The notes beneath the pieces are model-generated. The model saw nothing but the letters and a program-made list of their open reading frames with translations, was not told the DNA's origin and did no database searches. Shown here piece by piece: positions 37,052 to 47,118 of a DNA stretch of 64,000 nt (positions are counted from its first letter, which is position 1; the number at the start of each line of letters is the position of its first letter). Origin of the DNA: Methylophilus sp. 5 (GTDB lineage Bacteria > Pseudomonadota > Gammaproteobacteria > Burkholderiales > Methylophilaceae); NCBI RefSeq assembly GCF_000515275.1, contig NZ_KI911560.1, positions 744,001-808,000 on the forward strand, in the 5' to 3' direction. The position numbers and the translations under genes are program-made.

Positions 37052-37918
37052 TTAATTTTGCGTGAGCGAGAATGACAAAGGCACATTGACATAAGCACTC
37101 AATGCCTTGCCACCTTTGCGCGCAGGCTCAAAACGCCATTGCTTCACCGCCGTCACCGCAGCTTTGTCCAATCGCTCAAAGCCACTACTTTTGATCACAT
37201 CCACTGACTCTGGCAGCCCTTCAACAGACACCAGCACCTTCATCAGCACCTTGCCCTCTTCACCGGCACGGTGCGAGAGTCTCGGGTATTCAGGCCGCGG
37301 ATTATTCAGGTAAGCTACACCAAATTTTGGCGGCTCTTCTTTTTCTTCAACCACCTCTTGCTTGGGTGGCGCTGAGACCACTGGCGCAGGCTTGCTGGCG
37401 GCAGCTGCAGGCGCCTCTAACGGCGGCGCAGAGGCCTGTGTACTGGCTTCAAACCGCGGCTGGTCTGGCGCAGCTTCTACAATGCGCTCAACCACAGGCA
37501 CCGGGCGCTCTATCGGCTTCACCGGTGTGTCTTTAGGCTTGATCACTGGTTTAACCACGGGTTGTTTTTTGATGATAGGCACCACTTCAGGCGCAAGTGC
37601 CTCTTCTTTTTTGGCTGGCAAAGTGATTAACGAAACCGTCATCGGCTCAGGCTTGGGCAATTCAATGACCGGCGCCTGATGCAGCACCAGCCAGGCAATG
37701 ACGGCCGCATGCAAGGCAACCACCAGCAACATACCCAAACCATGCCAATCCTGGCGCTTATCACGCTGCAACCAATCTTCAGTGGCCAGGACAGACCAGC
37801 GAAAAATACCCGCCAACTCACCCAGCTGGCGACGATGCAGGCTCAGCTCAGGCAGTTGTGGCGCTGACGCGCGCGCGGGCTTTAATGACAACCCTTGCAA
37901 AGACTCACGTTGCACCAT
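37052..37918 (-). CDS. tonB: Energy transducer TonB
   Basis: A 288-aa protein with a cytoplasmic N-terminal extension of about 70 residues, one membrane helix (LGMLLVVALHAAVIAWLVL), a Pro/Lys/Glu-rich spacer (VVKPVIKPKDTPVKPIERPVP) and a C-terminal TonB domain (PEYPRLSHRAGEEGKVLMKVLV to AVKQWRFEPARKGGK). AGAGGAG lies 7 bases before ATG 37918, so I prefer it to a start 27 bases upstream. The long cytoplasmic N terminus is larger than in E. coli TonB. Confidence 0.93.
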   Translation of the reverse strand: MVQRESLQGLSLKPARASAPQLPELSLHRRQLGELAGIFRWSVLATEDWLQRDKRQDWHGLGMLLVVALHAAVIAWLVLHQAPVIELPKPEPMTVSLITLPAKKEEALAPEVVPIIKKQPVVKPVIKPKDTPVKPIERPVPVVERIVEAAPDQPRFEASTQASAPPLEAPAAAASKPAPVVSAPPKQEVVEEKEEPPKFGVAYLNNPRPEYPRLSHRAGEEGKVLMKVLVSVEGLPESVDVIKSSGFERLDKAAVTAVKQWRFEPARKGGKALSAYVNVPLSFSLTQN

Positions 37919-37998
37919 GTGCAGACTCCTCTGGTAAAACCACAAAAGGCAACCCTAGGTTGCCAGCATTACACACACATTTCACGCAAAAACCTCGA

Positions 37999-38223
37999 TT
38001 AATCTTGTTGCACCAATGCTGCTGCCATGATCGCATGGCACTTGGTCAACAGTAATTTATTTTGCTTGGTACGGGTCAACTGATACGTGTCGCCGCCATG
38101 CACAATCGCCAATATTCCAGCGTCACCCAGCAATTGCTTCGCCTCAATCGTCGGCATGCGTCCCAATGAAACACTGGCCGCATTTTGCGCCTCACCTAAT
38201 GATGATGGCAAGCGATTAGTCAT
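37999..38223 (-). CDS. hemP: Hemin uptake protein HemP
   Basis: A 74-aa protein whose second half (EAKQLLGDAGILAIVHGGDTYQLTRTKQNKLLLTK) is the HemP domain. HemP/HmuP is a small cytoplasmic protein needed for expression or use of heme uptake genes in several Proteobacteria, where it acts as a heme-linked activator. It lies between the S4 paralogue and tonB on the same strand. Confidence 0.92.
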   Translation of the reverse strand: MTNRLPSSLGEAQNAASVSLGRMPTIEAKQLLGDAGILAIVHGGDTYQLTRTKQNKLLLTKCHAIMAAALVQQD

Positions 38224-38336
38224 GCTTTAACATCCAGTCTAAAAAAAGGCCGACTTATATGCAAAAGCATTGCGGCAATAGGATTTCAAGGAACACCCTT
38301 ACCAGGGATAGGTTGGCGCATAAACATCACGCCGAA

Positions 38337-38376
38337 TTTGAGCAATGACATGTTGGGGTTAGGAGCATTGCTCAAA
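38337..38376. other. 11-bp perfect stem-loop between the S4 paralogue and hemP
   Basis: TTTGAGCAATG (38337-38347) pairs exactly with CATTGCTCAAA (38366-38376) across an 18-base loop. There is no T-run on the minus strand, so it is more likely a processing or regulatory RNA structure in the 194-base gap of the operon than a terminator. Confidence 0.5.
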
Positions 38377-38417
38377 TGCTTTAGCGACCCGACACCAGCG
38401 GCGCCTGGCCAGCGAAA

Positions 38418-39035
38418 TTAAACGCGGTTAGAGTAATACTCAACCACTTGTTGCACATCAACCGGAAACGGCACATCTTCAATTGAAGGCAAGTGTCCGA
38501 CTTTTACTGAAGCAGAGGTTTTTTCAACCGCCAACCACTCCGGTACAGTCAGGCTAGGGGTTGCAATCGCATCAACCACCATCGGAATCTTGCGGCTTTT
38601 TTCTTTCACCGCCACCACATCACCCACTTGCAAACGAATAGATGCAATGTTGGCTGATTTGCCGTTAAGCAATACATGGCCATGACTCACCAGTTGACGT
38701 GCAGCAATGCCAGTCGGCGCAAAACCGGCTCTGAACACCACGTTATCCAAACGGCGCTCCAGCAAAGACATCAATTTTTCACCCGTCGGCTCGCTGCCTT
38801 TACGCGCTTCGAGGATCAAACGACGCATCTGCTTTTCGCTCACACCGTAGTTAAAACGAATCTTTTGTTTTTCTACCAGCTTGACTGCAAAGTCAGAGCG
38901 ACGGCGACGTGATGCCTGCTGCCCATGCTGACCTGGTGGGTTAGGACGATTTTCAATCGACTTACGTGACAATCCGGGCAGTTCAACGCCCAATGCGCGC
39001 ATAATCTTCAGTCTGGGTCCTGTGGTTCTTGCCAT
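38418..39035 (-). CDS. rpsD: Stand-alone 30S ribosomal protein S4 paralogue
   Basis: A 205-aa S4-family protein: N-terminal part MARTTGPRLKIMRALG, the conserved PPGQHG, and the S4 RNA-binding domain (LLERRLDNVVFRAGFAPTGIAARQLVSHGHVLLNGK). It contains no cysteine. It is not in the alpha ribosomal-protein operon (no rpsK or rpoA nearby) but among iron genes, 62 bases after a Fur-controlled 107-aa gene. The normal rpsD is expected elsewhere in the genome. This looks like an alternative S4 used in iron starvation, or one adapted to another RNA, but that is inference. Confidence 0.88.
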   Translation of the reverse strand: MARTTGPRLKIMRALGVELPGLSRKSIENRPNPPGQHGQQASRRRRSDFAVKLVEKQKIRFNYGVSEKQMRRLILEARKGSEPTGEKLMSLLERRLDNVVFRAGFAPTGIAARQLVSHGHVLLNGKSANIASIRLQVGDVVAVKEKSRKIPMVVDAIATPSLTVPEWLAVEKTSASVKVGHLPSIEDVPFPVDVQQVVEYYSNRV

Positions 39036-39097
39036 GAATCTATAGCCTTTCTTGGTTTATCTTTATTACTACTTTTTAATATGTTGCCGCGAGCGCA

Positions 39098-39421
39098 TTA
39101 CTGTAACGTAGTCGAATGCGGCACAAAATCGGTCACTGCCTGCTGCAGTGCAAACTCCTGATGCGCCTGCAACAAGGCCTGCCAATCCTGCAACAACTGC
39201 TTCGCAGCAGATTCAATCAAGCCACTTTCTGCATACTCGGGTGCGGTCAGCGTTTGCGCCAGACTGCACCCTAATAAAGCCAGATCCTCAGAAGGATTCA
39301 CCGCATAACGAGTGGCCACACAACTGAGCGACACCAACACCGCACTCGCTGTTGGCAAGTCGGGATCAAACAAATTGCTGGCTGGCGCGGCGTAATCAAC
39401 TTGCATTGCAATGACTTTCAT
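39098..39421 (-). CDS. Unknown 107-aa protein heading the S4/hemP/tonB operon
   Basis: A cytoplasmic protein with an alanine/leucine-rich helical second half (AAKQLLQDWQALLQAHQEFALQQAVTDF) and no signal peptide. I do not recognise the family. The Fur box at 39438-39452, only 17 bases before the ATG, and the direct continuation into the S4 paralogue gene indicate iron-repressed expression. The ribosome binding sequence is weak for both the ATG at 39421 and that at 39406. Confidence 0.65.
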   Translation of the reverse strand: MKVIAMQVDYAAPASNLFDPDLPTASAVLVSLSCVATRYAVNPSEDLALLGCSLAQTLTAPEYAESGLIESAAKQLLQDWQALLQAHQEFALQQAVTDFVPHSTTLQ

Positions 39422-39437
39422 TTAATCGTTATGCAAA

Positions 39438-39452
39438 TGATAATGTTTCTCA
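39438..39452. promoter_or_regulatory. Fur box before the 107-aa gene/S4 paralogue operon
   Basis: TGATAATGTTTCTCA matches 12 of 14 Fur consensus positions, with further AAA/TTT extension on both sides. It is 17 bases from the start codon of the gene ending at 39098. Confidence 0.82.
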
Positions 39453-39571
39453 TTTATGATGTCAACTATTGTTTGCAATTGCCCTCAACACAGCGCCACC
39501 AATGCTGCGCACCCCCTGTGGCAAACACCCAACATCACGGACAGATAGCCGCGCCAGATTGATCGACAATC

Positions 39572-39600
39572 TTGACCAAATTAGTAAAGCAAGCTAATGT
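39572..39600 (+). promoter_or_regulatory. Sigma-70-like promoter of the ilv operon
   Basis: TTGACC and TAATGT are separated by 17 bases. They lie 40-68 bases before the ilvB ATG. No leader peptide rich in Ile, Val or Leu codons is seen, so attenuation is not supported. Confidence 0.5.
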
Positions 39601-39639
39601 ATAGGGTTCAACATTTATTAGCCGAAAAATCAAGGTTTT

Positions 39640-41403
39640 ATGGACGCTTCAGCCCACTCTGCGACAGACACCCACGCCAAATCCATGACAGGTGCGGACA
39701 TCGTTGTCTCCTGCCTGAATGAAGAGAAAGTCAAATTTGTATTTGGCTATCCAGGCGGTGCGGTCTTGCACATTTACGACGCACTCTATAAACAGAATGG
39801 TTTTAAACACATCCTGGTGCGCCACGAGCAGGCAGCCGTCCATGCGGCTGACGCCTACTCACGTGCCACGGGCGATGTTGGGGTTGCGCTGGTCACCAGC
39901 GGCCCAGGCGCGACCAATGCCGTGACCGGTATTGCAACGGCGTATATGGATTCGATTCCACTGGTGGTGATCAGTGGTCAGGTGCCTGTGCCCGCCATCG
40001 GCATGGATGCCTTCCAGGAAGTAGACATGGTGGGTGCGACGCGCCCCTGTGTAAAACACAACTTTTTGGTTAAGCACGTAAAAGATATTGCGCCAACCAT
40101 TAAAAAAGCGTTTTACATTGCAAAAACGGGGCGTCCTGGCCCGGTAGTGGTGGATATTCCTAAAGATATCACTGCGCACGTGGCCGACTTTATCTACCCA
40201 AAAACGGTAGAAATGCGCTCCTACAACCCGATTTTAAAAGGCCACAGCGGCCAGATTAAAAAAGCGGTGAAATTACTGCTGGGTGCGAAACGTCCGATGA
40301 TTTATACCGGCGGCGGCCTGGTATTGGGTAACGGTGCGGCCGAACTGGTCAAACTGGCCAAAGCGCTCAATTTTCCGGTGACTAACACACTGATGGGCCT
40401 GGGCGGTTACCCCGCCACTGACAGGCAATTTGTTGGCATGCTGGGCATGCACGGCACCTATGAAGCCAATATGTCCATGCAACACTGTGATGTGTTGCTG
40501 GCGGTTGGCGCGCGCTTTGATGATCGCGTGATCGGCAATCCCAAACATTTCACCAGCCAAAAACGCACCATCATTCATATTGACGTTGACCCTTCAAGCA
40601 TCTCCAAACGCGTGAAGGTTGATGTGCCGATTGTAGGCGATGTGCAGTCTGTATTGACCGACATGCTGGAAATTCTGGCACAGGAAGAAAACCAGACCAC
40701 AGATACCGCTGACTGGTGGACGCAAATTAACGAATGGCGCGGCGTGCAATCGCTCGACTACGCTTACTCTGACACCGTCATCAAACCACAATACGTGGTG
40801 CAAAAACTGTGGGAAGTTACCAAGGGCGACGCTTATGTAACGTCTGACGTCGGTCAGCACCAGATGTGGGCGGCGCAATATTACAAATTTGACAAGCCAC
40901 GTCGCTGGATTAACTCCGGCGGCCTTGGCACTATGGGCGTAGGCTTACCTTACGCCATGGGCTGTCAATTTGCCGACAAAAATGCACAGGTTGCCTGTAT
41001 CACTGGTGAGGGCAGTATCCAAATGAATATTCAGGAACTCTCTACCTGTGCCCAATACGGCCTGCCGATCAAGGTCATCCTGCTCAATAACCGCTATCTG
41101 GGCATGGTGCGCCAGTGGCAAGAGTTTTTCTACGAGAACCGCTACTCCGAGTCTTATATGGATAGCCTGCCTGACTTTGTCAAACTGGCTGAATCTTATG
41201 GCCATGTTGGCATGAACATCACCAACCCGGCTGACGTAGAAGGCGCGCTCAAAGAAGCGTTTGATAAAAAAGACAAGTTTGTATTTATGAACTTTTTAAC
41301 CGACCAAACTGAAAATGTCTTCCCGATGGTTGAAAACGGCAAAGGCTTGTCCGAAATGGTGTTAAGCCCGCTCACCGCCAGCCGCCTGAAAGGGGAAGAA
41401 TAA
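39640..41403 (+). CDS. ilvB: Acetolactate synthase, large catalytic subunit
   Basis: A 587-aa ThDP-dependent enzyme that joins two pyruvates, or pyruvate and 2-oxobutyrate, in Val/Leu/Ile synthesis. Family points are FGYPGGAVLHIYDAL, the catalytic glutamate in RHEQAAVHAADAYSR, SGPGATNAVTGIATA, the FAD part PMIYTGGGL, and the ThDP motif GEGSIQMNIQELST to LLNNRYLGMVRQWQEFFY. An AAGG sequence precedes the ATG. It is translationally coupled with ilvH (TAATG overlap). Confidence 0.96.
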   Translation: MDASAHSATDTHAKSMTGADIVVSCLNEEKVKFVFGYPGGAVLHIYDALYKQNGFKHILVRHEQAAVHAADAYSRATGDVGVALVTSGPGATNAVTGIATAYMDSIPLVVISGQVPVPAIGMDAFQEVDMVGATRPCVKHNFLVKHVKDIAPTIKKAFYIAKTGRPGPVVVDIPKDITAHVADFIYPKTVEMRSYNPILKGHSGQIKKAVKLLLGAKRPMIYTGGGLVLGNGAAELVKLAKALNFPVTNTLMGLGGYPATDRQFVGMLGMHGTYEANMSMQHCDVLLAVGARFDDRVIGNPKHFTSQKRTIIHIDVDPSSISKRVKVDVPIVGDVQSVLTDMLEILAQEENQTTDTADWWTQINEWRGVQSLDYAYSDTVIKPQYVVQKLWEVTKGDAYVTSDVGQHQMWAAQYYKFDKPRRWINSGGLGTMGVGLPYAMGCQFADKNAQVACITGEGSIQMNIQELSTCAQYGLPIKVILLNNRYLGMVRQWQEFFYENRYSESYMDSLPDFVKLAESYGHVGMNITNPADVEGALKEAFDKKDKFVFMNFLTDQTENVFPMVENGKGLSEMVLSPLTASRLKGEE

Positions 41404-41894
41404 TGCGCCATATTATTTCACTGCTGATGGAAAACGAAGCAGGCGCCCTGTCACGTGTGGCAGGCCTGTTTTCTGCCCGCGGTTACAACATTGAATCACT
41501 CACCGTTGCAGTGACTGAAGACCCTACCCTGTCACGCATGACCATCGTGACCACGGGCTCCGATGACGTGATTGAACAAATTATCAAGCAACTCAACAAG
41601 TTGATTGACGTGGTCAAAGTGCTGGACCTCAACGATGGCAAGCACATTGAGCGCGAACTGATGCTGGTCAAGGTCAAAGCCACCGGCGTCCATAAAGACG
41701 AAATGAAGCGCATGTGCGACATTTTCCGCGGCCGCATTATCGATGTGGCCGACAATAGCTACACCATTGAGCTTACCGGCTCTTGCAGCAAACTGGATGC
41801 GTTTATTGAAGCCATAGACCGCAGCGCGATTCTGGAAACCGTGCGTACCGGCGCGTCCGGCATCGGTCGCGGCGACCGCATCCTTAAAGTTTAA
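41403..41894 (+). CDS. ilvH: Acetolactate synthase, small regulatory subunit
   Basis: A 163-aa regulatory subunit. The N-terminal ACT domain (HIISLLMENEAGALSRVAGLFSARGYNIESLTV) binds valine for feedback inhibition; the C-terminal domain contains the conserved RTGASGIGRGDRIL end. Its ATG overlaps the ilvB stop by one base. Confidence 0.97.
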   Translation: MRHIISLLMENEAGALSRVAGLFSARGYNIESLTVAVTEDPTLSRMTIVTTGSDDVIEQIIKQLNKLIDVVKVLDLNDGKHIERELMLVKVKATGVHKDEMKRMCDIFRGRIIDVADNSYTIELTGSCSKLDAFIEAIDRSAILETVRTGASGIGRGDRILKV

Positions 41895-41935
41895 TCGACA
41901 GTATTTCTACCCTATTACCTACGCATTTGTATTGA

Positions 41936-42967
<1,032 letters not shown>

Positions 42968-43027
42968 TTTTAGATACTGAATCAGTACCTAACGTTGGGT
43001 TGATGCCTAATTAATCCAACCATAGGT

Positions 43028-43063
43028 AAAAAGCACAGGCTGATATATCGCCTGTGCTTTTTT
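43028..43063 (+). terminator. Rho-independent terminator of ilvBHC
   Basis: AAAAGCACAGGC pairs with GCCTGTGCTTTT and is followed by more T residues. Confidence 0.88.
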
Positions 43064-43139
43064 ATTTGTAAAATCACGAACAAATACATGATAAAACAAG
43101 TTCCTGCACCAAACTGGAACTGCTTAAAAAGGGATAGAA

Positions 43140-43988
43140 GTGAAACTCGCCATTCTGCTGCAATACATCGCCCCCAAACAATTACTCACCGCTGCTGCCG
43201 GCAAGCTGGCGCACTGGCAAGCAGGCCGCCTGACCACGGCGTTTATCGGCTGGTTTGTGAACAAATACCACGTCAATATGGAAGAAGCGCTCAACGGCGA
43301 TATTGGCAGCTACGCAACATTTAACCTGTTCTTTACCCGCCCACTGCAGGCCGGTGCCAGACCTTTGGCAAATAATGCCTTTGTATGCCCGGTCGATGGC
43401 GCCATCAGCCAATTTGGCCAGATCGAAAACGGCCAGATCTTCCAGGCCAAAGGCCATCATTACACCGCTCAGACCTTAGTCGGCGGTGATGCCACCCTGG
43501 CCGCCAACTTTAATAGCGGCAGTTTTGCCTGCCTTTATTTAAGCCCCAAAGACTACCATCGCATTCATATGCCGTGTGACGGCAAACTGCTGCACATGAC
43601 CTATGTACCAGGTGATTTATTTTCAGTGAATCCACTCACCGCTGCGAATGTGCCTGGCCTGTTTGCGCGCAACGAGCGTGTGGTGTGTACCTTTGAATCT
43701 GCACAACATGGCAAGTTTGTATTGGTGCTGGTTGGTGCCACGATTGTGGGCAGCATGGCCACCGTTTGGCACGATGCTAAAGACCGCATTATCAACCCAC
43801 CACGCCCGGGCAAAGTGATCGATTGGGATTACAGCGACCGTAACATCAGCTTAAAACAAGGTGAAGAAATGGGTCGCTTCCTGCTCGGCTCTACGGTGGT
43901 GATGCTGTTTGAAAAAGACGTACTCGCGTTTAATGATAGCTGGCATGCAGGCAAACCGATCCGCTTGGGTGAGGCGATGGGGAAATAA
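43140..43988 (+). CDS. psd: Phosphatidylserine decarboxylase proenzyme
   Basis: A 282-aa inner-membrane-associated enzyme that makes phosphatidylethanolamine. It is processed at an internal serine to form the pyruvoyl cofactor. The protease triad is visible as D86 (PVDGAISQ), H143 (YHRIHMPC) and S251 (LLGST). The start is GTG 43140, with AAGGG a short distance before. In betaproteobacterial annotation the same gene is often called asd (archaetidylserine decarboxylase), but the PE role is expected. Confidence 0.95.
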   Translation: MKLAILLQYIAPKQLLTAAAGKLAHWQAGRLTTAFIGWFVNKYHVNMEEALNGDIGSYATFNLFFTRPLQAGARPLANNAFVCPVDGAISQFGQIENGQIFQAKGHHYTAQTLVGGDATLAANFNSGSFACLYLSPKDYHRIHMPCDGKLLHMTYVPGDLFSVNPLTAANVPGLFARNERVVCTFESAQHGKFVLVLVGATIVGSMATVWHDAKDRIINPPRPGKVIDWDYSDRNISLKQGEEMGRFLLGSTVVMLFEKDVLAFNDSWHAGKPIRLGEAMGK

Positions 43989-44009
43989 CTTTCGCCTGAT
44001 TGGAGATAC

Positions 44010-44042
44010 AAAAAAAGCGGAGCCAGATGGCTCCGCTTTTTT
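44010..44042. terminator. Bidirectional terminator between psd and pepN
   Basis: AAAAGCGGAGCC and GGCTCCGCTTTT form a strong stem with A and T runs on either side, serving both convergent genes. Confidence 0.92.
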
Positions 44043-44043
44043 A

Positions 44044-46650
44044 CTAGGCGTTCAAACTTTTACTGACAATCTCGAACACATCACCGGATAAGTTCGGCGT
44101 TGCCTGTATTGCTTCCAGCGCGGCTTTCATCATTGCCTGTAGCTCAGGTGTGTAACGCTTCCATTCACGTAATGGCGTGACCATGCGCGCGGCAATTTGC
44201 GGGTTAATCGTATTCAGTTCAATAATCACATCCCGCAAGAACGCATACCCTTTACCACTAGGGTCGTGGAACTTCACCGGATTATTAATGGCAAAAGCCG
44301 AGTACAGTGAGCGCACGCGGTTAGGATTCTTGATATTAAAATCCGCATGGCTGCGCAACGTGGCGAGGTCATCAAAAATCTGGTCACGGTTGGCAATCGC
44401 CTGCAACGAGAACCATTTATCCACCACCAATGGGTAATTTTTAAAGTGCGCATAAAAGTCAGCGAATACCTCGGCACGCTGCGGCTGGCTGCTATCTGCC
44501 AGGCAAGCCAACGCGGTGACGCGGTCTGTCATATTGTCTGCTGCATCGTAATGCGCTTTTGCGCGCGCGGCGCAACCAGTGCCATTGGTCACAGTGAGAA
44601 TATCCAGCACGGCATGTTGCAAGGCACGGCGGCCCATGGCCTCTGGCGTAATTGAGAAGTCGCCTGTGTTTCCATTGGCATCATATAAAGCTGCCAACGC
44701 TTCTTTGTGCACACTCTTGATTTGCTTGAGTACAAACGTACGCGCTGCATCAATCGCAGCAGGGTCAATCACTGGCAAATGCTGACCAATCACACCTATC
44801 ATCGGCAGACTTAATGCACGTGACAGCAGCGCTTTATCGCCCTTACCTTTTAAACCTTGCTCAATCAATACGCCAACATCAGCCACAAATTGTGAAATAT
44901 CCACAGCCGGATCAGCCATTACGCGTTGGATAGTGCGCAGCGCCAATGTCTGGCCCGCCTCCCATTTGTTAAAGCCATCAGTGTCGTGCACTTGCAGCAA
45001 GCGCAAATCATCGTCGCTTAAATCGGTTTCGAGTTTCACCGGTGCCGAGAAACCACGCAAAATCGAAGGCACAGGTTTTGCGCTGATGCCATTGAAAGTG
45101 AATGTTTGCTCACGCGCGGTTACTTCCAGCACGCGGGTTGGCAGAATTTCTTTACCTTGCGCGTCCAGCAAACCAATGGCCACCGGAATATGCAACGGCT
45201 GCTTGTCGGTTTGCCCTGGCGTATCTGGTTGTGACTGCTTAAAGGTCAGCGTATAGCTTTGCTGTACAGGGTCATACTGGCTGCTCACTTGCAGCGTCGG
45301 TGTGCCGGCCTGTTTGTACCATCTAAAGAACTGCGACATATCGCGACCAGAGGCATCGGCCATACACTGCACAAAATCATCACAGGTCACGGCATGGCCG
45401 TCATAGCGGTCAAAATACAAATCGGTGGCTTTACGGAAAGTCTCTGCACCCAACAAAGTATGCTGCATGCGGATCAGCTCAGCGCCTTTGTCGTAAATAG
45501 TCTTGGTGTAAAAGTTGCTGATCTCGATAAACTGGTCAGGCTGTACCGAGTGCGCCAGCGGGCTGCCGTCTTCGGGGAACTGCAAGCGGCGCAGGCCGTT
45601 CACATCATCAATCCGCAACACCGCACGTGAGTTCAAATCGGCACTGAATTCCTGATCGCGGAATACGGTAAAGCCTTCTTTGAGTGACAACTGGAACCAG
45701 TCACGGCAAGTCACGCGGTTACCGGTCCAGTTATGAAAATACTCGTGACCAATCACGCCTTCCACACTCATAAAGTCGCTATCGGTCGCGGTTTCCTGAT
45801 GCGCCAGTACCAGCGCAGTGTTAAACACATTGAGCGAGGTGTTTTCCATCGCGCCCATATTAAAATCGCTCACCGCGACAATATTGAATAGCTCCAACTG
45901 GTATTCGCGGCCATATACCTCTTCATCCCATTTCATGGATTTTTTCAGCGATTCCATCGCATGGCTGCACTGGCTTTCGTCGCCTGAACGCACATAAATA
46001 TGCAAATCCACTTTGCGGCCCGTCATAGTCGTAAACGTATCCGCCACGAGCTCCAAATCACCGGCCACCAGCGCAAACAAATAACATGGTTTTGGAAAAG
46101 GGTCATGCCAAACGGTGTAATGACGGCCATCGGCCAATTCGCCAGCATCCTGCAAATTACCGTTGGAAAGCAACACCGGAAACGCCTTGGCATCCGCCTC
46201 AATACGCACGGTAAACACGCTCAACACATCCGGGCGGTCCTGGTAATACGTAATGCGCCTGAAACCTTCGGCCTCGCACTGCGTGCAATACGTGCCTTGC
46301 GATTGATACAACCCTTCCAGAGCCGTGTTCGCTGCCGGGTCAATCTCGCTGACGATGGTGAGCGTGAATGCATCACCCGGATTCGCGATGGTCATTTGCC
46401 CATCAGCCACCGTGTAATCGCTCAATGGCTGGCCATTTTTGGAGACCGATACAATCGTCTGACCTTCACCATCCAGCACCAAGTCATGAGTCGCACTCGC
46501 CGGGTTTTTCACATACTTAACGATAGACGTGACAATGGTTTTGCCTGGCAACAGGTTAAAACTCAAATTCACCTGCTCGGCCAGATAAGGCGCTGGGGTG
46601 TAATCTTTGAGATAAATGGTTTTTGGTGCAACAGCGTTTTCGGTTCGCAT
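44044..46650 (-). CDS. pepN: Aminopeptidase N
   Basis: An 868-aa M1-family zinc metallopeptidase of the cytoplasm that removes N-terminal residues from peptides. It has the exopeptidase motif GAMEN (in NMGAMENTSLNVF), the zinc motif HEYFHNW with the third ligand E about 18 residues later (LKEGFTVFRDQEF), and the gammaproteobacterial/betaproteobacterial C-terminal domain. Its length is that of E. coli PepN. Confidence 0.96.
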   Translation of the reverse strand: MRTENAVAPKTIYLKDYTPAPYLAEQVNLSFNLLPGKTIVTSIVKYVKNPASATHDLVLDGEGQTIVSVSKNGQPLSDYTVADGQMTIANPGDAFTLTIVSEIDPAANTALEGLYQSQGTYCTQCEAEGFRRITYYQDRPDVLSVFTVRIEADAKAFPVLLSNGNLQDAGELADGRHYTVWHDPFPKPCYLFALVAGDLELVADTFTTMTGRKVDLHIYVRSGDESQCSHAMESLKKSMKWDEEVYGREYQLELFNIVAVSDFNMGAMENTSLNVFNTALVLAHQETATDSDFMSVEGVIGHEYFHNWTGNRVTCRDWFQLSLKEGFTVFRDQEFSADLNSRAVLRIDDVNGLRRLQFPEDGSPLAHSVQPDQFIEISNFYTKTIYDKGAELIRMQHTLLGAETFRKATDLYFDRYDGHAVTCDDFVQCMADASGRDMSQFFRWYKQAGTPTLQVSSQYDPVQQSYTLTFKQSQPDTPGQTDKQPLHIPVAIGLLDAQGKEILPTRVLEVTAREQTFTFNGISAKPVPSILRGFSAPVKLETDLSDDDLRLLQVHDTDGFNKWEAGQTLALRTIQRVMADPAVDISQFVADVGVLIEQGLKGKGDKALLSRALSLPMIGVIGQHLPVIDPAAIDAARTFVLKQIKSVHKEALAALYDANGNTGDFSITPEAMGRRALQHAVLDILTVTNGTGCAARAKAHYDAADNMTDRVTALACLADSSQPQRAEVFADFYAHFKNYPLVVDKWFSLQAIANRDQIFDDLATLRSHADFNIKNPNRVRSLYSAFAINNPVKFHDPSGKGYAFLRDVIIELNTINPQIAARMVTPLREWKRYTPELQAMMKAALEAIQATPNLSGDVFEIVSKSLNA

Positions 46651-46713
46651 GGAAAAATGACCTGAATAAGTATTAGCTTGATTATATTTGAGAGTTAAAA
46701 CTGAGGAATAGGT

Positions 46714-47118
46714 TTAATCATTAAACCAGTCAACAACAACCAAATTAGGGATGCGATTAAACTCCCTGACATTATTAGTAACTACAGTAAGGTTTTGACT
46801 TAGCGCATGCGCACCAATCATCAAATCCATCGCCCCGATGGGCGTGCCTTTTCTTTCGAGGCTTGCGCGTAAAACACCATAATAGTTTGCCGCAGACTCA
46901 TCAAATACCGCAATTTCTAAAGGTAAAATAAAGTCATCCAAAGCAGCCTGATTTCTTTCCTGAAACTGACTTTTAGCAACACCATAGCGTAACTCGGCCA
47001 AGGTGACACTCGAAATACAAATATCACCAACTTGAAAATCATTAAATTTTTTAATTACTCCGGCAGGTTTTTGCTTAATCAAAGCAATGCAGATATTGGT
47101 ATCCAGCATGAGCCTCAT
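46714..47118 (-). CDS. vapC: VapC toxin (PIN-domain ribonuclease)
   Basis: A 134-aa PIN-domain protein with the acidic residues D6 (MLDTNI), E in TLAELRYG and D in AMDLMIGAHAL. VapC toxins cleave tRNA or rRNA and are neutralised by VapB. The gene's ATG overlaps the last base of vapB. Confidence 0.92.
   Translation of the reverse strand: MRLMLDTNICIALIKQKPAGVIKKFNDFQVGDICISSVTLAELRYGVAKSQFQERNQAALDDFILPLEIAVFDESAANYYGVLRASLERKGTPIGAMDLMIGAHALSQNLTVVTNNVREFNRIPNLVVVDWFND

Noticed and set aside
39457-39639. Leader peptide and attenuator before ilvB
   Set aside because: No run of Ile, Val or Leu codons and no alternative hairpins with T-run are visible.
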